NCBI GenBank assembly: GCA_022495005.1
Contig: JAGYXB010000160.1
Span: 558,001-622,000, forward strand
DNA length: 64,000 nucleotides
DNA from: Rhyacophila brunnea
Taxonomy: Eukaryota > Arthropoda > Insecta > Trichoptera > Rhyacophilidae
Direction of reading: 5' to 3'
In this document: positions 34,868 through 47,237 of the stretch, piece after piece
Layout of the letters: each line of letters starts with the position of its first letter
Position numbering within the stretch: position 1 is the stretch's first letter
Program-made: the position numbers and the translations under genes
The notes under the pieces: model-generated
The model's database searches: none
Told to the model about the DNA's origin: nothing
What the model saw: only the letters and a program-made list of their open reading frames with translations

Positions 34868-35080
34868 GAATTGGGATGACCAATGGCCCATTAGGACGTC
34901 GCGCTGTCAAAATAATCCCATTTTTTTATCGCCTAGCCGTCGTATTTTAACAAAAATATATCCCTCTACATACAGAGGCTATTGTTGGCACGCAATAATT
35001 TTGGAACCAAAACCCTCAGTTCATTCTTTTAAAAACCCCAAACCAACTGTCCCACGTACATTAACTACTCCATAATATAA

Positions 35081-35620
35081 CAGTGGCGAAGGGTGGAGGG
35101 AGGCTGTTGAGATCCGATATAAATAGTGCACAATAAACTTTATCAGTCATACGTATTTGTTTTCATTGAACTAAGACTACAGTTTACAGATGGTGTTGGT
35201 TAGTTTTTTTTATAATTGAATTAAGCACTGCGAAAACCAATCCATAATAGATAATAGTAAAAAAATAATCGTCTATCTATAAAATATCTAAACTCATGTC
35301 ATTAAATCAAATATAATTTTGGATATTTTATAGATAGAATAATATTTTGTATCTACTACGGTTTGGTCTAGCAGGGCTTAATGAATTTTAATAAACTAAC
35401 CAACAACATATGTAATATTATGTATTCTTAATTTATCGAAAACAAATAAGTATGAATGAAAAAGTAGTGTGCACTATTTTGTCGAATCGCCCATTACATA
35501 CCAAAACGATTGTGTTTTAGTTTAGGCAAGGTTTAATTGATGATTAAAAACTAACCAACACCATCTGTAAATTGTAGTCTTAGTTCAATAAAAACAAATA
35601 CGAATGACCAACAAAGTTTA
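35081..35620 (+). mobile_element. Palindromic hAT MITE, copy 4 (right end lost)
   Basis: The left end CAGTGGCGAAGGGTGGAGG and both arms are present up to ACCAACAAAGTTTAATG. The last tens of bases and the right duplication are missing, replaced by unrelated sequence. Confidence 0.85.
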
Positions 35621-35929
35621 ATGATTTTATTTTGAACCCGGGTCCCGAATTTTATTTTGACAGAACCGAACCTTTAACAACAACAGAGATTCGACAGCAT
35701 TTCTGTATATACACATAGAAGCCAACAGTATACTGTAAAATGTAAGTTATAAGTAGGTAAATATACTTATATGTATTCGGGCACGAATTATATAGACAAC
35801 CTGTTGCTACTCTCTGTGAAACTGCGCCGGGAGAGATTCAGAGCAGTATAGTTGAAAACCACTTGTTGAGTTTACTGACGATTCCAACATAATATTACGT
35901 ACCTATAACCAAAGAATTTGATTAAAACA

Positions 35930-36065
35930 TAGAGTTTTTCATAGTTACTATGACAAAGCATTGATACAAAATTCTACGTTGGTTGCTAGGCAGGTCCTGG
36001 CAACCAAATCGTTGCTATGGAAATCAACATGAAACGTCAGAATGAGAGTTCAGTTATCATTAAAA
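35930..36065 (-). repeat. Fragment of a TTACAA-ended repeat
   Basis: It carries GTTGGTTGCTAGGCAGG, CTGGCAACC and the GCTATGGAAATCAACATGAA stretch in the same order as 50541-50610. Confidence 0.6.
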
Positions 36066-36159
36066 ATACATTAAATACATAGTATATATATTTTTAAACA
36101 CTTTTTGAACCAACAGAATGATTTACCTATCTACTTATACAAATAAAAAAACAAGATTT

Positions 36160-36356
36160 AATGGTAGGTACCTACTATCAAAGAATTATCAATGGTAAGC
36201 GTAGCAGAGTACGACGCCGCATTTCGTGGAATAAGAACCTCCGTTACTGGTACGAGTGCAGCTCCACTGAACTGTTTCGGGTAGCAAATGACAAAACTAA
36301 GATCGCCTTGACGGTGGCCGACCTCCGCTAGGGGATGCCACAATAAGAAGAAGCAG
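36160..36356 (+). pseudogene. LINE 3' end fragment
   Basis: The frame reads YWYECSSTELFRVANDKTKI and ALTVADLR, followed by a stop and an AAGAAGAAGCAG tail. The same YECxSTELFxVA wording occurs at 41905-42045, so this is a repeated LINE C-terminus with a GAA-type tail. The clade is not resolved. Confidence 0.55.
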
Positions 36357-36690
36357 ACCTATTATTAATCACGTTTTTCTTTTGATTCATACACTTCCAT
36401 TACTAATTGATTCGGCGACCCAAGTTTTGACTTTCGGCATCATCACACCCCGGCATAAAACCCCAATGTGTTGGAAAGCGATAATCAGTTCAATAAAACT
36501 AATATTAATGAAAAACATATTCGTTCATAAATGAAATTTTCATCAAATAGGTACATCTCCATCAGGCCTTCAGATTTTAATATATTGATGTTGTTATTTC
36601 CGAGATAGAAATTTTCTTTAAAAAAAATCACCTTATTTATTTTGTACTTTGTAGAATCTGAAAACATCTCAAAATTACATGATTATATTA

Positions 36691-37568
36691 CAGTGGCGAA
36701 GACTCCATACTAGGCGATTATTTAAAGCCTACCTTCTTAAGAAAAATATTTTTTAATTTAATATTGACATATTAAATAATATAATCACATAATAATATAT
36801 TAAATATGCCCAACGACATCTATCGTATAATTGTCATAATAATTTTACGATCTTTTCCACTATTTCAATAAGCACCATTTATGGCATGTCTCGAAGGTTT
36901 AAAAAAAATAAGCGACATCTCGTTTCGCTTCTCATATTGTATGGATTATGTTCGCGTGAATCGAAAACTTTTTTATATGAAGTTTGTTTCTCATAATTTC
37001 AAGACGTCTGCGGCAGCCCATATAAATTGGTAAGCTATTTAAGGAGCGCTTACATTTTACGCAAGTGCACATTTATTCAAAATAATGTATAAAATAATTT
37101 CTATGGGATTCAATCACATATAAATATTGATTGTTGTTAAAAATAATAAATAATTTATCTCGTGATTTTTATTTGTCAGTTAGTTTATTCATAGACTAAG
37201 ACAATTTATTCAGCCAATTATGTCAGTTGAAATCTGATATTGTATCTATGTCTGTGTTTTAAATATAGAAGGATTTTAAAATGTCTAGTTTACGGGTTAA
37301 GTTATAAATTCTTATGGAACAGATTCACAACAACGGATATTTTCAATATATTTTGAGCGTATCTTGCGTTTATATTTAGGAAAATACATAATTCAAATTA
37401 ATTGCTTAATTTTATACCATAGTGAGCTTTTGAAATTTCATCGGTTTTTGTGTACCTACCTATTGATAAGTAGTTATGTCGGATTATCTTCTTATTTCCC
37501 GTAAATACATCTAACAGGTGTGCTTTCTCCACAGCCTACCTGTTTCCAAAAGTCACCCTTCGCCACTG
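36691..37568 (+). mobile_element. hAT element (CAGTGGCGAAGACTC), copy 1
   Basis: An 878-bp element is flanked by TTATATTA (36683-36690 and 37569-37576). Ends are CAGTGGCGAAGACTCCATAC and (from the right) CAGTGGCGAAGGGTGACTTT. Only the first eleven bases resemble the palindromic family; the interior is unrelated. No transposase frame. A second copy is at 56996-57671. Confidence 0.88.
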
Positions 37569-37576
37569 TTATATTA

Positions 37577-38157
37577 GTAGTATGTACTTAACTCAGATTT
37601 AAACAAAGCTTATAATTAATTTGATTTTTTGTAAATACATTTATTATACTATTATTTATGTTGTTTTTAATCTTTAGACTTGTCCTTGTGAACGACATTT
37701 TGCTGTAGAAATAAGATTTTTTTCATTTGAAAAGGTGTTCTTATTTCAAATAAACAAATAATAATTTTACTTTTTAACACACGCTAGAATCTAGATAACT
37801 AAAAATAATTAAATTAACATTAGAAAAAACTTCATTCTGGCTTGTAGAAGGTTGGCAAGTCATGGGCTTGTTTATGTCTGGTGTGGCCCTGTTGTGAAAA
37901 TTGCGAAATTGGCCTGTAGCTAACTTAATCGGTATGTACCGTTGTTCTTTTTTTTTTTTTACTTCAATTTCATATTTTGAGGTTTCATCTCTACATAAGG
38001 TTTTCTACATCTTTGTGTATAACTAATAATACTTTATTTATTTTCATATAAACTATAGTACCCATACTAACTATCCGAATTCCTTGGTTTGGACTATAAG
38101 TAGAGGCCCTATTGCCATATTGTCTTTTGATTGTGATTGAATTGATTGTAATAGAAA
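37577..38157. other. Unassigned
   Basis: No recognised motif. Confidence 0.4.
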
Positions 38158-38632
38158 AATAATTACAAGATAAAAAGATTTTTTTATATACAACGTTTTT
38201 AAATTTTCTGTTGAATTATTATACTCAATATGCTCAAACTTGTACTTAAAGTGATAAAAATCAAACAAACAAACAAATATAGAATAGGCACTGAAATTTC
38301 ATTTTGACATTTCATATTGATGTCCATAGTAACGCGCGTATATATTAATAATTTAGTTGCTAGGACCACCCCCTTAGCAACCAATAATAGTCTTTTACTT
38401 TTTACAGATTTTTCTGAAATAACTTTTCATACAAAACAGAATTAACTGAAAATGAATTGAATTCTGCTTAAAGATGGCTAAAAGTATTAAAAGAATGCAT
38501 TGGCATCGTGTTCTGATAAATTCTAAAAGTTTCAAAGTTAAAAATCTTCAATCATTTAATGAAAATCTTGGACAAACAAGAAAAAATTTATAATGGACAA
38601 ACAAGAATACGAGCTAATAAAAACGTGGTAAA
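38158..38632 (+). mobile_element. TTACAA-ended repeat, copy 5
   Basis: Both ends are present. The segment after AAAAGTTTCAAA is partly deleted and rearranged near 38535-38590. Confidence 0.75.
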
Positions 38633-39920
38633 AATAAGAAACCAGTCTACTATGTTGACATTTTTAATTCACGGTCAATAATAAACTATATTATCACAAC
38701 ATCGGAAGTTGACGAGGTAGATATAGAGGAAGTCCAAGCGATTCATGACACTACCCACTATCAGCCTGCAAAAATCTGGAGAAATATAACGAGCAATAGC
38801 GGGCATAGGGATGAACTGACTGATCTTGAGTCTCCCATGGTAAAAATATAATATAAACCATAATGCATACCCTTTAATTAATTATTATTGTGAATGACAC
38901 AAATAATATTATTGGTTTATCCTTTGTGTACAAGTACCTACGTACTTACCTGTTTGATTGGTTATGTAATGGAGCCACTTGATGTTAGTTGCAGGGATTT
39001 TCTAATGCTTTGGATAATATTTGAAAGCCAATCTTGGTATAATTTAGTAATTGTGTCACAGGTTTGAACTGTTTCGAGGCCCGATTTTAAATCGTCTGAC
39101 GAATTCATCCGCATCAAAAAAAATCGTCACCGATAACGAGGTAAGCCGTTGAGCTACCTATCTCCAATAATGAGGACTGACTTAAATAAGTATTTTAAGA
39201 CTTAAAGGCAATTATATTAACAAAATATATAGGTATCTAGTTGATATTAATACTATCGACCGAAAGTACTTGATGGAATTTGAATTTAAATTTTAATGGA
39301 TTTACTCAAATGGAATAGTATAAAACTTTAATACATTAGAATTTAGGTAGGTATCTAGTTATTTGAGATCAGTGGAGTACAGTTAAGTAGAGAGTGGTAG
39401 ACAAGCAAGTAGGTGAGACGTGGCAAAACCAGTGCAGTGCGAAACCAGGGAAGGGAGCCTGACTGCCATATCGCTCCCACACATAACTTCCTGCTAGAAT
39501 AAGCCGCGTCCTGCCATCTCGACACAAAGCGACGCCAGTGTCGTAGAGTGTAGGAGACTACACTTTTATTGATCAAGTTTACAATATTAGAAAACAAACT
39601 TTTGCTCGAGATGACTTATCAGATCGTAAATATAAATTTGACCACATGTAAGAGTTCAAGGTCAAGATAATATATGCACTTACATTCTTCTAAAAAATCA
39701 TTTATTGGTCACACTCAAGATTGGGCTTGCGTTTGTGAAGAAACCGGAAAATTTAAGAGATGTTTAATAATGTGAACAATCCCTTTTTTACTGTTGGATA
39801 CAATGGATAGATATTGAGAATATCAAAATATGCGTCATATTATTATTATGACGATTCCTACTATAACATTTAAAATAGCCTCAATTGTTTTATTGTCATA
39901 TTGGTAATTCAAATATTATT
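38633..39920. other. Unassigned
   Basis: A stretch near 39247-39340 shares TATTAATACTATCGACCGAA with 13998-14040, so a small old repeat is present. An 80-codon minus-strand frame at 39355-39597 is unrecognised. Confidence 0.35.
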
Positions 39921-40205
39921 CTTCTTCTTCTTCTTCGTCGTGTCAGGTCTTCAATAGCTACAATGTCTCACTCGAGAAATTGGCGAAGGCTACACCATTT
40001 TCCTCGGCTTGTAGAGTCTCGTCGAAATCCCAGCTTACCGGGCAAGCCTTGCATGAAAATAGATGTTCCATGTTTTGTACTTCACAGCACTCGCAGGTTT
40101 GGTCATCGGAGAACCCCCCACTTCACCGTGTTGTCTAGGGTGCGCCCTACCATGGTCCTCAGTCTGTTTTGGGACTTTCCATGTACGGTACCCGAGACTA
40201 AATGG
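39921..40205 (-). pseudogene. LINE ORF2 C-terminus with (GAA)n tail
   Basis: On the minus strand one frame reads SDDQTCECCEVQNMEHLFSC followed by KACP and ANFSSETL, then stops. This is a Cys-x-Cys-Cys...His...Cys motif like those closing many LINE ORF2 proteins. A TTC run on the plus strand at 39921-39935 is the (GAA)n tail. The copy is 5' truncated, with a frameshift further upstream. Confidence 0.65.
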
Positions 40206-41904
40206 ATTTAGCAGTCGTTTACTCGTTGGTAATTCAATGCATTCAAATCTATGAATTCAAATTATTTTTATATGCAAGATTTACTTCACGATTCACAAAG
40301 TAATTAAAAACTTCATAGGTATGTATATTTCACTATTTAAATAGTTTTAAATGTTTTTGACACCTCATGTTCGGGTCAAATTAAGTGTCACAAGATTTTT
40401 TCTGACCCACGTATATTCTTATTCTTCCTGGCGTGACAGCCCTATATCACGTTTTGGTCTCTTCCTCCAGTATTCGCACCCATCCACTTCTGTCTAAAAC
40501 CCGTATCTCTTTGACAATATCTCTCCAAATTGTTTCCCGAATGTCTTTATCACTGACTAATCCTTATTTCTAAATATAGCGTATTGCATTACCCATATGA
40601 CTGGATTGCACCACAGGAGATTTAAGAATACTCGGCCAAATCAACTGGAGAGTTTTGACACTGGATCAACCACTATAAAGAAAGTTTTTAAAGGATGCCA
40701 AGACCGGTCAAGGGTTGTAGTGCCAACATAATGATTAACTTAAGACGTCCAAAATATGACATTTAGGTTTTAAAAAGAAAACATTGTAAATCTCAATCAT
40801 GAAAACCTAATATACAAATACAGTGAGAGTGAGTAGTGCCAAAACAAAATAAAATGAAGAATACAGGGTGTGAGTTAAACTTGATATATTATTTTTTTTA
40901 TATAAATATATATTACTTAGGTATATAAAAAAAAAAAACAACGACATATAAATTCGCCCTAAACTATCAAAAAAAGTAAGGAAAATATTCATAACAAAGC
41001 ATTATAATTTATCAATTTTGTCAATTTTATTTTTATTAAAATAATTATTAGTAATATAACTTTTTGTCTAGACGAGCCGCCCTTGGCGTAGTAGGGCTAC
41101 TATACTATCACCGTCAAAGAGTCAAGTGACGTTGCAAATATCTGCTCACACACTGCTCCGTCGGATCACCCTTTTCAACAATAATAAAGCGTTTCTCAAA
41201 CTTTGACGCATTCAATTGTTAATAGTTGAAAAGAAAATGAGAAAACAACTGAACCAGGTACCCACCTATTTCAGTGATAAGATAATATAGGTACTTATAT
41301 TAGGAATATAACAATACGTACAGCATTCCATGATTCATTTCCATGAACGGCTATCGTCGTCCAGTGCGCCCAACGGATTCAATTCCCGGTGAGATCACAA
41401 TGCATGTGTGTGATTTTCTCAAAGCACGTGTGTTAAACGGTGACATGTTATAATGATTCATGCTTTTCAGATCCAGTGATTGCAGTCATATAAGTTAGGA
41501 TAAGGATGTGCTCAGAATATCAATCATAAGCGACATTTTTTTAAACTCGGCTATAAATCTCAGTTCCCAATGAATACGACGAAATATTCATCAGAATCAC
41601 CACCGCCTTGCGCTACAAAGAGTTTTCCAGGTTTTTACAAGGCGGTTTCATAGGCCCTGGCCGAATTCAAATTAGAAATACTCGATGCGGGCATACGAAT
41701 TGTTTTCAATAATTCATCTTTCTCAGCCGGAACAATTTTCATTTGACTAGCATCAAGTAGAGTAGTTTGCATGCCAAACTCCTTAAAGAAACCGTGATAG
41801 TAAATGTGAGGTATCCATAAAGGCATCTAGAAAAAAAAGTCGTCGGTCCGCGTGGCGTGTTGTAGTATCAGTAATAAAAAAACAGAAACTTGGAAAGAGC
41901 AATG
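40206..41904. other. Unassigned, with weak LINE-like and tRNA-like remnants
   Basis: At 40425-40545 the minus strand could read RILEEETKT-like LINE tail wording, but this is too weak to call. At about 41360-41410 a CCCAACGGATTCAATTCCCG stretch with GTGAGATCAC resembles the tRNA-like sequence at 59554. Nothing else was recognised. Confidence 0.3.
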
Positions 41905-42045
41905 GTATTTCTGATTAAGAGACCACACCGCCTTTCGGACTTTACACCTTCCATGATTGGTACGAGTGTAGGTCCACCGAATTGTTCCTGGTAGCATACG
42001 ATGAATAGAATAATGCCCATATAGCGGCAGACTTCCTATAGGAAT
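41905..42045 (+). pseudogene. LINE 3' end fragment, relative of 36160
   Basis: It reads WYECRSTELFLVAYDE, then stops, with the IAADFL end and an A-rich tail. It is the more decayed of the two copies. Confidence 0.5.
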
Positions 42046-42144
42046 TTAAATATTAAAAAAAAAACAAATCTAATAATAATAGTTAATTTATGTTAAAAGT
42101 TAAAACGTCAAAGCGCTCACGTATCTACGTGTGTAAAACAAGTA

Positions 42145-42432
42145 GGCAGTCTTAATGTACAAGAGTTGCATGGAAAGGTGCATATTGGGCATAACGCGGA
42201 AAGATCATAAAAGAAACCAATAATGAACAATTAGTACACGATGTGATAAAGGTCGCTAGGCAGGTGAATAAATGCCGTCATACAATGGTACCCAAGGGAC
42301 ACTAAACGAGCCCGGGGACACCCTAAATCTCTCTCGATAGACGAACTCATAAAGTTCGGTTGATCTACGTGACAGCGAAGAACTTAAAAAGCCTTAATCT
42401 AGCAGTGAATCGACACCGGATGATGATGTTAA
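42145..42432 (+). pseudogene. RTE-type LINE 3' end, decayed
   Basis: Recognisable blocks are ATGGAAAGGTGCATATTGGG (the MERCILGITRK region), TGGTACCCAAGGGACACTAA, CTCATAAAGTTCGGTTGATC and the CAGCAGTGAATCGAC end with a GATGATG tail. Stops and small deletions interrupt every frame. Confidence 0.7.
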
Positions 42433-42829
42433 AAGTTTAAACGTCCGTGAGTTATTCTATTGTCATCTGAATATTGTTTACAAAATAAATAATAAGGTTG
42501 AATGGCGATGGCGACTAATGTCACGTCAATTGATTTCCAGTGCATTTACAGTAGATTTACATGCACTTCAGTGTGTCACTGCAACATGATGCTATTTTGT
42601 CGCACTTAGCAAAGTTTAATTGCACGCACGTCCGACGAAGCACTGACACAGCTCAATTAAACTTTGTCACGATGATACACGATACACCGACCTAAATAAA
42701 TTAATATATGGATGCATCCTACACCCAAATCAATACAACTTTATTAGATTAGACACCATTGAGACTCAACAGCTATTAATGAATTAATAATCAGAGTAGG
42801 CTGGGCCAAAGTTACAGTTTTGGAAACAT

Positions 42830-43452
42830 CAATTTGAGGTTGTCAACCGGTTCACATACCTGGGTTCCAATATTACAAAAGAGAACGAGGAACTGGAAGA
42901 AATAAGAGCCCGAATAACCGCTGCAAATAAATCGTACTTCTCACTGCTGCCCGTATTCAAATCCAGAAATGTCCACAAAAAAACTAAGACCCGGCTCTAT
43001 AAAACCGTCATACGCACAGTCGTTGCATACGGGTGCGAGTCATGGACGCTAAATATGAAAGCAGCTAAAATGATGGATTGCTTTGAGAGAAAGATCCTGC
43101 GGCGGATATACGGACCCATGAATGATGGTGGGGAGTGGAGAATTAGGTACAACACTGAACTATGCCGCTATACCAAGATTCAAATCTCTCCACCTTCATA
43201 AAACCCCAGAGGCTAAACTGGGCAGGACATGTCCAACGCATGCCTGAGTCACGAATACCGAAGGAAACAAAGTGGGGAAAAGGCCAGTGGGAAAGCCACG
43301 CACACGATGGGGTGATAACGTTACAAAAGATGCCAACCAGCTGCTAAAAATCAGAAACTGGAAAAGACGTGCGGAGGACCGTACCGGCTGGAGGACGGCG
43401 GTGGAGGAGGCCAGGCTTCGACTTGAGCTGTAGCGAAGAAGAAGAAGAAGAA
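42830..43452 (+). pseudogene. LINE reverse transcriptase, C-terminal half with (GAA)n tail
   Basis: Frame 1 reads FEVVNRFTYLGSNIT, EIRARITAANKSYFSLL, TRLYKTVIRTVVAYGCESW and ERKILRRIYGP. A one-base shift near 43160 moves to NLSTFIKPQRLNWAGHVQRM. Another shift after 43275 gives RPVGKPRTRWGDNVTKDAN, NWKRRAEDRTGW and EEARLRLEL, then a stop before the (GAA)n run at 43434-43452. Block order matches the end of RTE-like endonuclease and reverse-transcriptase proteins. There are at least two frameshifts. Confidence 0.85.
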
Positions 43453-43852
43453 GTGTATGTTGTTATGTTTAGAAAGACATTTTTTTTTCATTTTTCTTTC
43501 GATTACTGTGACAATGGATACGATTAATTTTTTAATTGAAAAGTACAAAAGAAATATGGTAGATGCTGTTGAACGTTAGACCGGGGATGGAAATATAGAC
43601 GTGGTTCATAGTAGAGTATATTAAAGGGATTTCCCAACATGCTGTCTTCGAATAAAACAATCTGTTTGAAACAAATGATCACTCGAGTCACCACACAAAA
43701 TTATGATACAACCATTTTTTTTTAAATATTTTTCTATTGGAGGAAATCAATTAAGTTCGTCTAGTGTGCAATTAAAATATTAATCAGATATTCCTGCCTA
43801 TTAATTTTTCTGTCAACCCACCTTGTTTACATTAAATTAGCTGCGTATTTAA

Positions 43853-44216
43853 GATGGTACTTCAGTGAAACGGCAAATAATTTTCAACTACAGGTGCGAC
43901 GAAATTTTGGACTCGCTGGCAATCGGAGAGCGAACGTCGAGCAGTGAACACGTCAATTTGTTTCGTAATGGCGACGGGGGTATAAACTCTTAAATCGTGT
44001 AAAGATGACTAAAAAACGTTACCCATTTACTTGAAAAAGAAAACATGTCAATGAATATAGTATTATTGTTACTAATAGAACAATAAACAGAACATTAAAT
44101 GGACGCATGTTGGATTTATATGACAAATTATATTTCGTACGGCACGCATCATTTGCACAATCCGCGCATCGCTTAGCCACGATCTTTTTACACCATGCCT
44201 CAACTGAGATATAGCC
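43853..44216 (+). mobile_element. TTAA-flanked MITE, copy 3
   Basis: A 364-bp copy lies between TTAA at 43849 and 44217. It is collinear with copy 2 from GATGGTACTTCAGTGAAACG to the GGCTATATCTCAGTTGAGGC end read from the right. Confidence 0.9.
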
Positions 44217-45082
44217 TTAATTAACAGTAAAAGTATTTTTCTGTACTGTATGTATATTGTAGGTAGGTACCTACATACCTTTAAAATTATTAAAAAAGTT
44301 ATGAAAATAAAACAAGATTAATCTATTTGTATATTAATTGTCGGTCACCCCATTTTCAAACAAAAAATCATACAAAAAAGGTCTGAGTTACACATTTGTA
44401 TTGCATTGTTTTTAAAACAAATGCCATGCTAAAGCGTCAATTACATTGAGCTTCTTTACGAGCTGTTTGTTGGCGAATTTAAAAGCGGGCGATTCAGCTA
44501 CTGCGATTTGATGATTACACACAAAACTTTCCATTCGCTGAGAAGCCACAAGCCAGCGACTATTTTGACAGAACGTTGTTCGTTTTTTTACCGGGAGGTT
44601 GCTACCGCATTCTACTGCGCAGACGCAGTAGGCCCACACGCCGGCGTGTAGCGTGTAAAGTTGACCGGCTTTCAACTTTTCTTGGTAGAGTGTTTACAAC
44701 CTGCTTGTTCGATGATTACACTGGGCGACTTTACAGGCAGATTGTAATTGAGGCTTTATGCATTGGAGTCAGAAGGCAAGCAATATAATATTATTTAAAA
44801 TCTCTTCGAGGAGTTCTTATTTACATTATATTATCTGTTTCACCATGTGATTAGCGAAAACAAAAATTTTGCCCATGGTTAGACAATTTATTAGATGAAA
44901 GACATGATTGAGTAAATAGGTAACTGACCAAAATTTCCACAGTAATGTTACATTGTTAAATATTATTGTAAGGAATGTTTTCATAATAATAAATAAGATA
45001 AGTATAAGTACTAAATAGCCTAATTTAGTTAAGATTTATTGTTAAATTTAAGAACAAGCTAAATACCCACAATAATATATGC
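44217..45082. other. Unassigned, contains two adjacent palindromes
   Basis: The segment 44437-44753 is richer in GC and bounded by weakly inverse TCAATTACA words. It may be an old MITE. Frames on both strands overlap here without a domain. Confidence 0.35.
44612..44649. repeat. Two perfect palindromes side by side
   Basis: CTACTGCG and CGCAGTAG form an 8-bp stem with a CAGA loop (44612-44631). ACACGCCGGCGTGT (44636-44649) is a perfect 14-bp palindrome. Confidence 0.9.
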
Positions 45083-45337
45083 CGTCACTGTTCTGGCAGA
45101 AAACACTAATTCGAAAAAATTACATATTGAGTTAGTACCAAAATGTTCCTTATTTCAAACTTTACCGTCTGGAAAACTTCTTAATAAATAAACAGTCTTT
45201 ATTTTAAAGTCATCCTTTTTACGATTATTTAATAAACTCACATGATAGACGATTATTTCAAACATTTTAACAACTTCAAAGTCAAATTACTCAAAACTAG
45301 TATTCTCCAGTTAGTGTGTTCTGCCAGAACAGAGACG
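45083..45337. mobile_element. Short MITE with CTGTTCTGGCAGAA ends
   Basis: A 255-bp AT-rich element has the left end CGTCACTGTTCTGGCAGAAA and the right end (from the right) CGTCTCTGTTCTGGCAGAAC. The match covers about 28 bp with few mismatches. No duplication was clear and no second copy was found. Confidence 0.7.
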
Positions 45338-45408
45338 AATAACTATCGATGTGTTTTTTTTTAAATCGATAAATTTAGAAATAAATATTTTATTTAGTAG
45401 TATAATAG

Positions 45409-46290
45409 CAGTGGCGAAGAGTGGAAGTAGACAGTTAAGATCCGACATAAATAGTGCACAATAAACTGTATCAGTCAAACGTATTTGTTTTCATTGAATC
45501 AAGACTAGGTAATCCAATCCCGAGCCAAAATTCTGATCCCGGGATTTCGGGATTACAATTTGACAATCCCGGGATCCCGGGACTGGTCCCGGGTTTGGCA
45601 TTTTTTCCATTGTTAATATAAAATGTTTATATTTACAAATAACATTGATAAAATCGGTCAAAAATAAATCCAGTATAATTTATACTATTTAAGACATTTA
45701 TTGTTAATATTGTATACGTTAAATCTTGGAAATACACAAGTTTAATGGAGTAAATAATATTGTAATATAAATAATAATGTGAATTTAATATGAGATTGCT
45801 ATTTCTGATAGTAAAGACATGATGAATAGATCAGCGAGATTTAAAATAGTAAAGCAAATAATCATGGCGTACTTATGGCCTTTCCGCTTCATAAATCTAA
45901 TTAGTCAGCCAAATATGAAACTGCCGTAAACGTATGATATCATGGTGGAATTACTTTGTTAAAAGTGCGAAGCATTGTTTTTTTACCAATCTTTCTCATT
46001 TTTAATAATCTATGTGAAAAATAAAATGAATCGGCAGCCTACACATCAAACTTCATTCAAACTCAGTTTATTTCTAATGTAGTTATTTTGTATTAAAAGT
46101 ATTTTTTCTGCTATATTTTCCATAAAAATTGATAAAAAAATCAATCCCGAAATCCCGGGATTATGTTTATCAATCCCGGGATTCATAGGTATCGAAAATA
46201 GCTCGGGATCCCGGGATTGGATTCCCTAATCAAGACTACAATGTGTAGATAGTGTTTGTTATTTTTTAAATTCAATTAATCCCTGTCCTG
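45409..46290 (+). mobile_element. Palindromic hAT MITE, copy 5, split and truncated
   Basis: The left end CAGTGGCGAAGAGTGGAAG is intact. The copy is interrupted by another hAT MITE at 45506-46228 and breaks off after CAATTAATCCCTGTC. Confidence 0.8.
45506..46228 (-). mobile_element. hAT MITE rich in CCCGGG, copy 2
   Basis: A 723-bp reversed copy of 8466-9199, from TAGGTAATCCAATCCCGAGC to TTGGATTCCCTA. It is flanked by ATCAAGAC (45498-45505 and 46229-46236), and the host hAT sequence is continuous across the site. It is therefore younger than its host. Confidence 0.92.
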
Positions 46291-47237
46291 TTTTGATTAT
46301 GATGCAGGCTTGCCAAACTGACGGTGTTTCCATGAGCGAGCGAAAATATCAATCATAGTTATAATCGCAATGGATTTTGCATGGTGGTAACATCATAAAA
46401 AAATATTCGTGCCTTATGGACAAAAAGACACACAGCGAACAGCTTATCCATTGCCGACGCAAGTAGAAAACCGATACATTCACAACGACTGGTCCTACTT
46501 TTTCCGCCCATCCCGTTGTTGTCTATGGATGACCTGTCATTGTTTTATAGAGTGCTCATACTGACGCGTCTGTTGTATTCACACAGGGAATGGTTTGATT
46601 TGGATATATGAGTTACATGATAAATAATACACTCGCATTGACACATCTTCTACAAATGTGATGCATACATCAATGCTACATGTTTCTTGGATATCGATAT
46701 TACTACCGGTTTTTGTGTGAAGGACTAGTTGACCTTGACAGCTGATGAATAACGGGAATGTATATTAGTTATAAATAACACTGATAGTTAATATATTTGA
46801 TTTGAGATTTTTTTATAATTCAATTTAAAATGAGAAAGGGCGAGTCTGTGTCAAACAATCTGGGATCTGATTTTGACAGCTGAACAGTGGACCACTCGTT
46901 GCTTGTGCAAAAATATATGCTCAGGCTTTATTAATCTAAAGATGGCGCTGGCTTACCGCATAACCAGGAAAACGAAGTTGTATATTTGCAAAGAGAGTAA
47001 TATAAGATAACGGCGGTTTTGTTTTTCTGGTGTAAACGTTCGGTTTGAAACTCAGCAAAAAATATACTAATAGTGGTAAATAAAAAAATACTTTATTATT
47101 TAACACAAAGGTAGGTACATTTGGGTAAAAGACATATAAGTATATTATGTAGGTAGTTAGTAATTACCTACTCATAAAATATGTACTGAATGTGAAAAAA
47201 AAAATAGCGCCCAGACTGGTCCAAGACCCCTAAATAT
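46291..47237. other. Unassigned
   Basis: Mixed composition; no motif recognised. Confidence 0.4.

Noticed and set aside
40425..40545. LINE tail on the minus strand
   Set aside because: The suggestive peptide wording is too short and lacks the flanking blocks.
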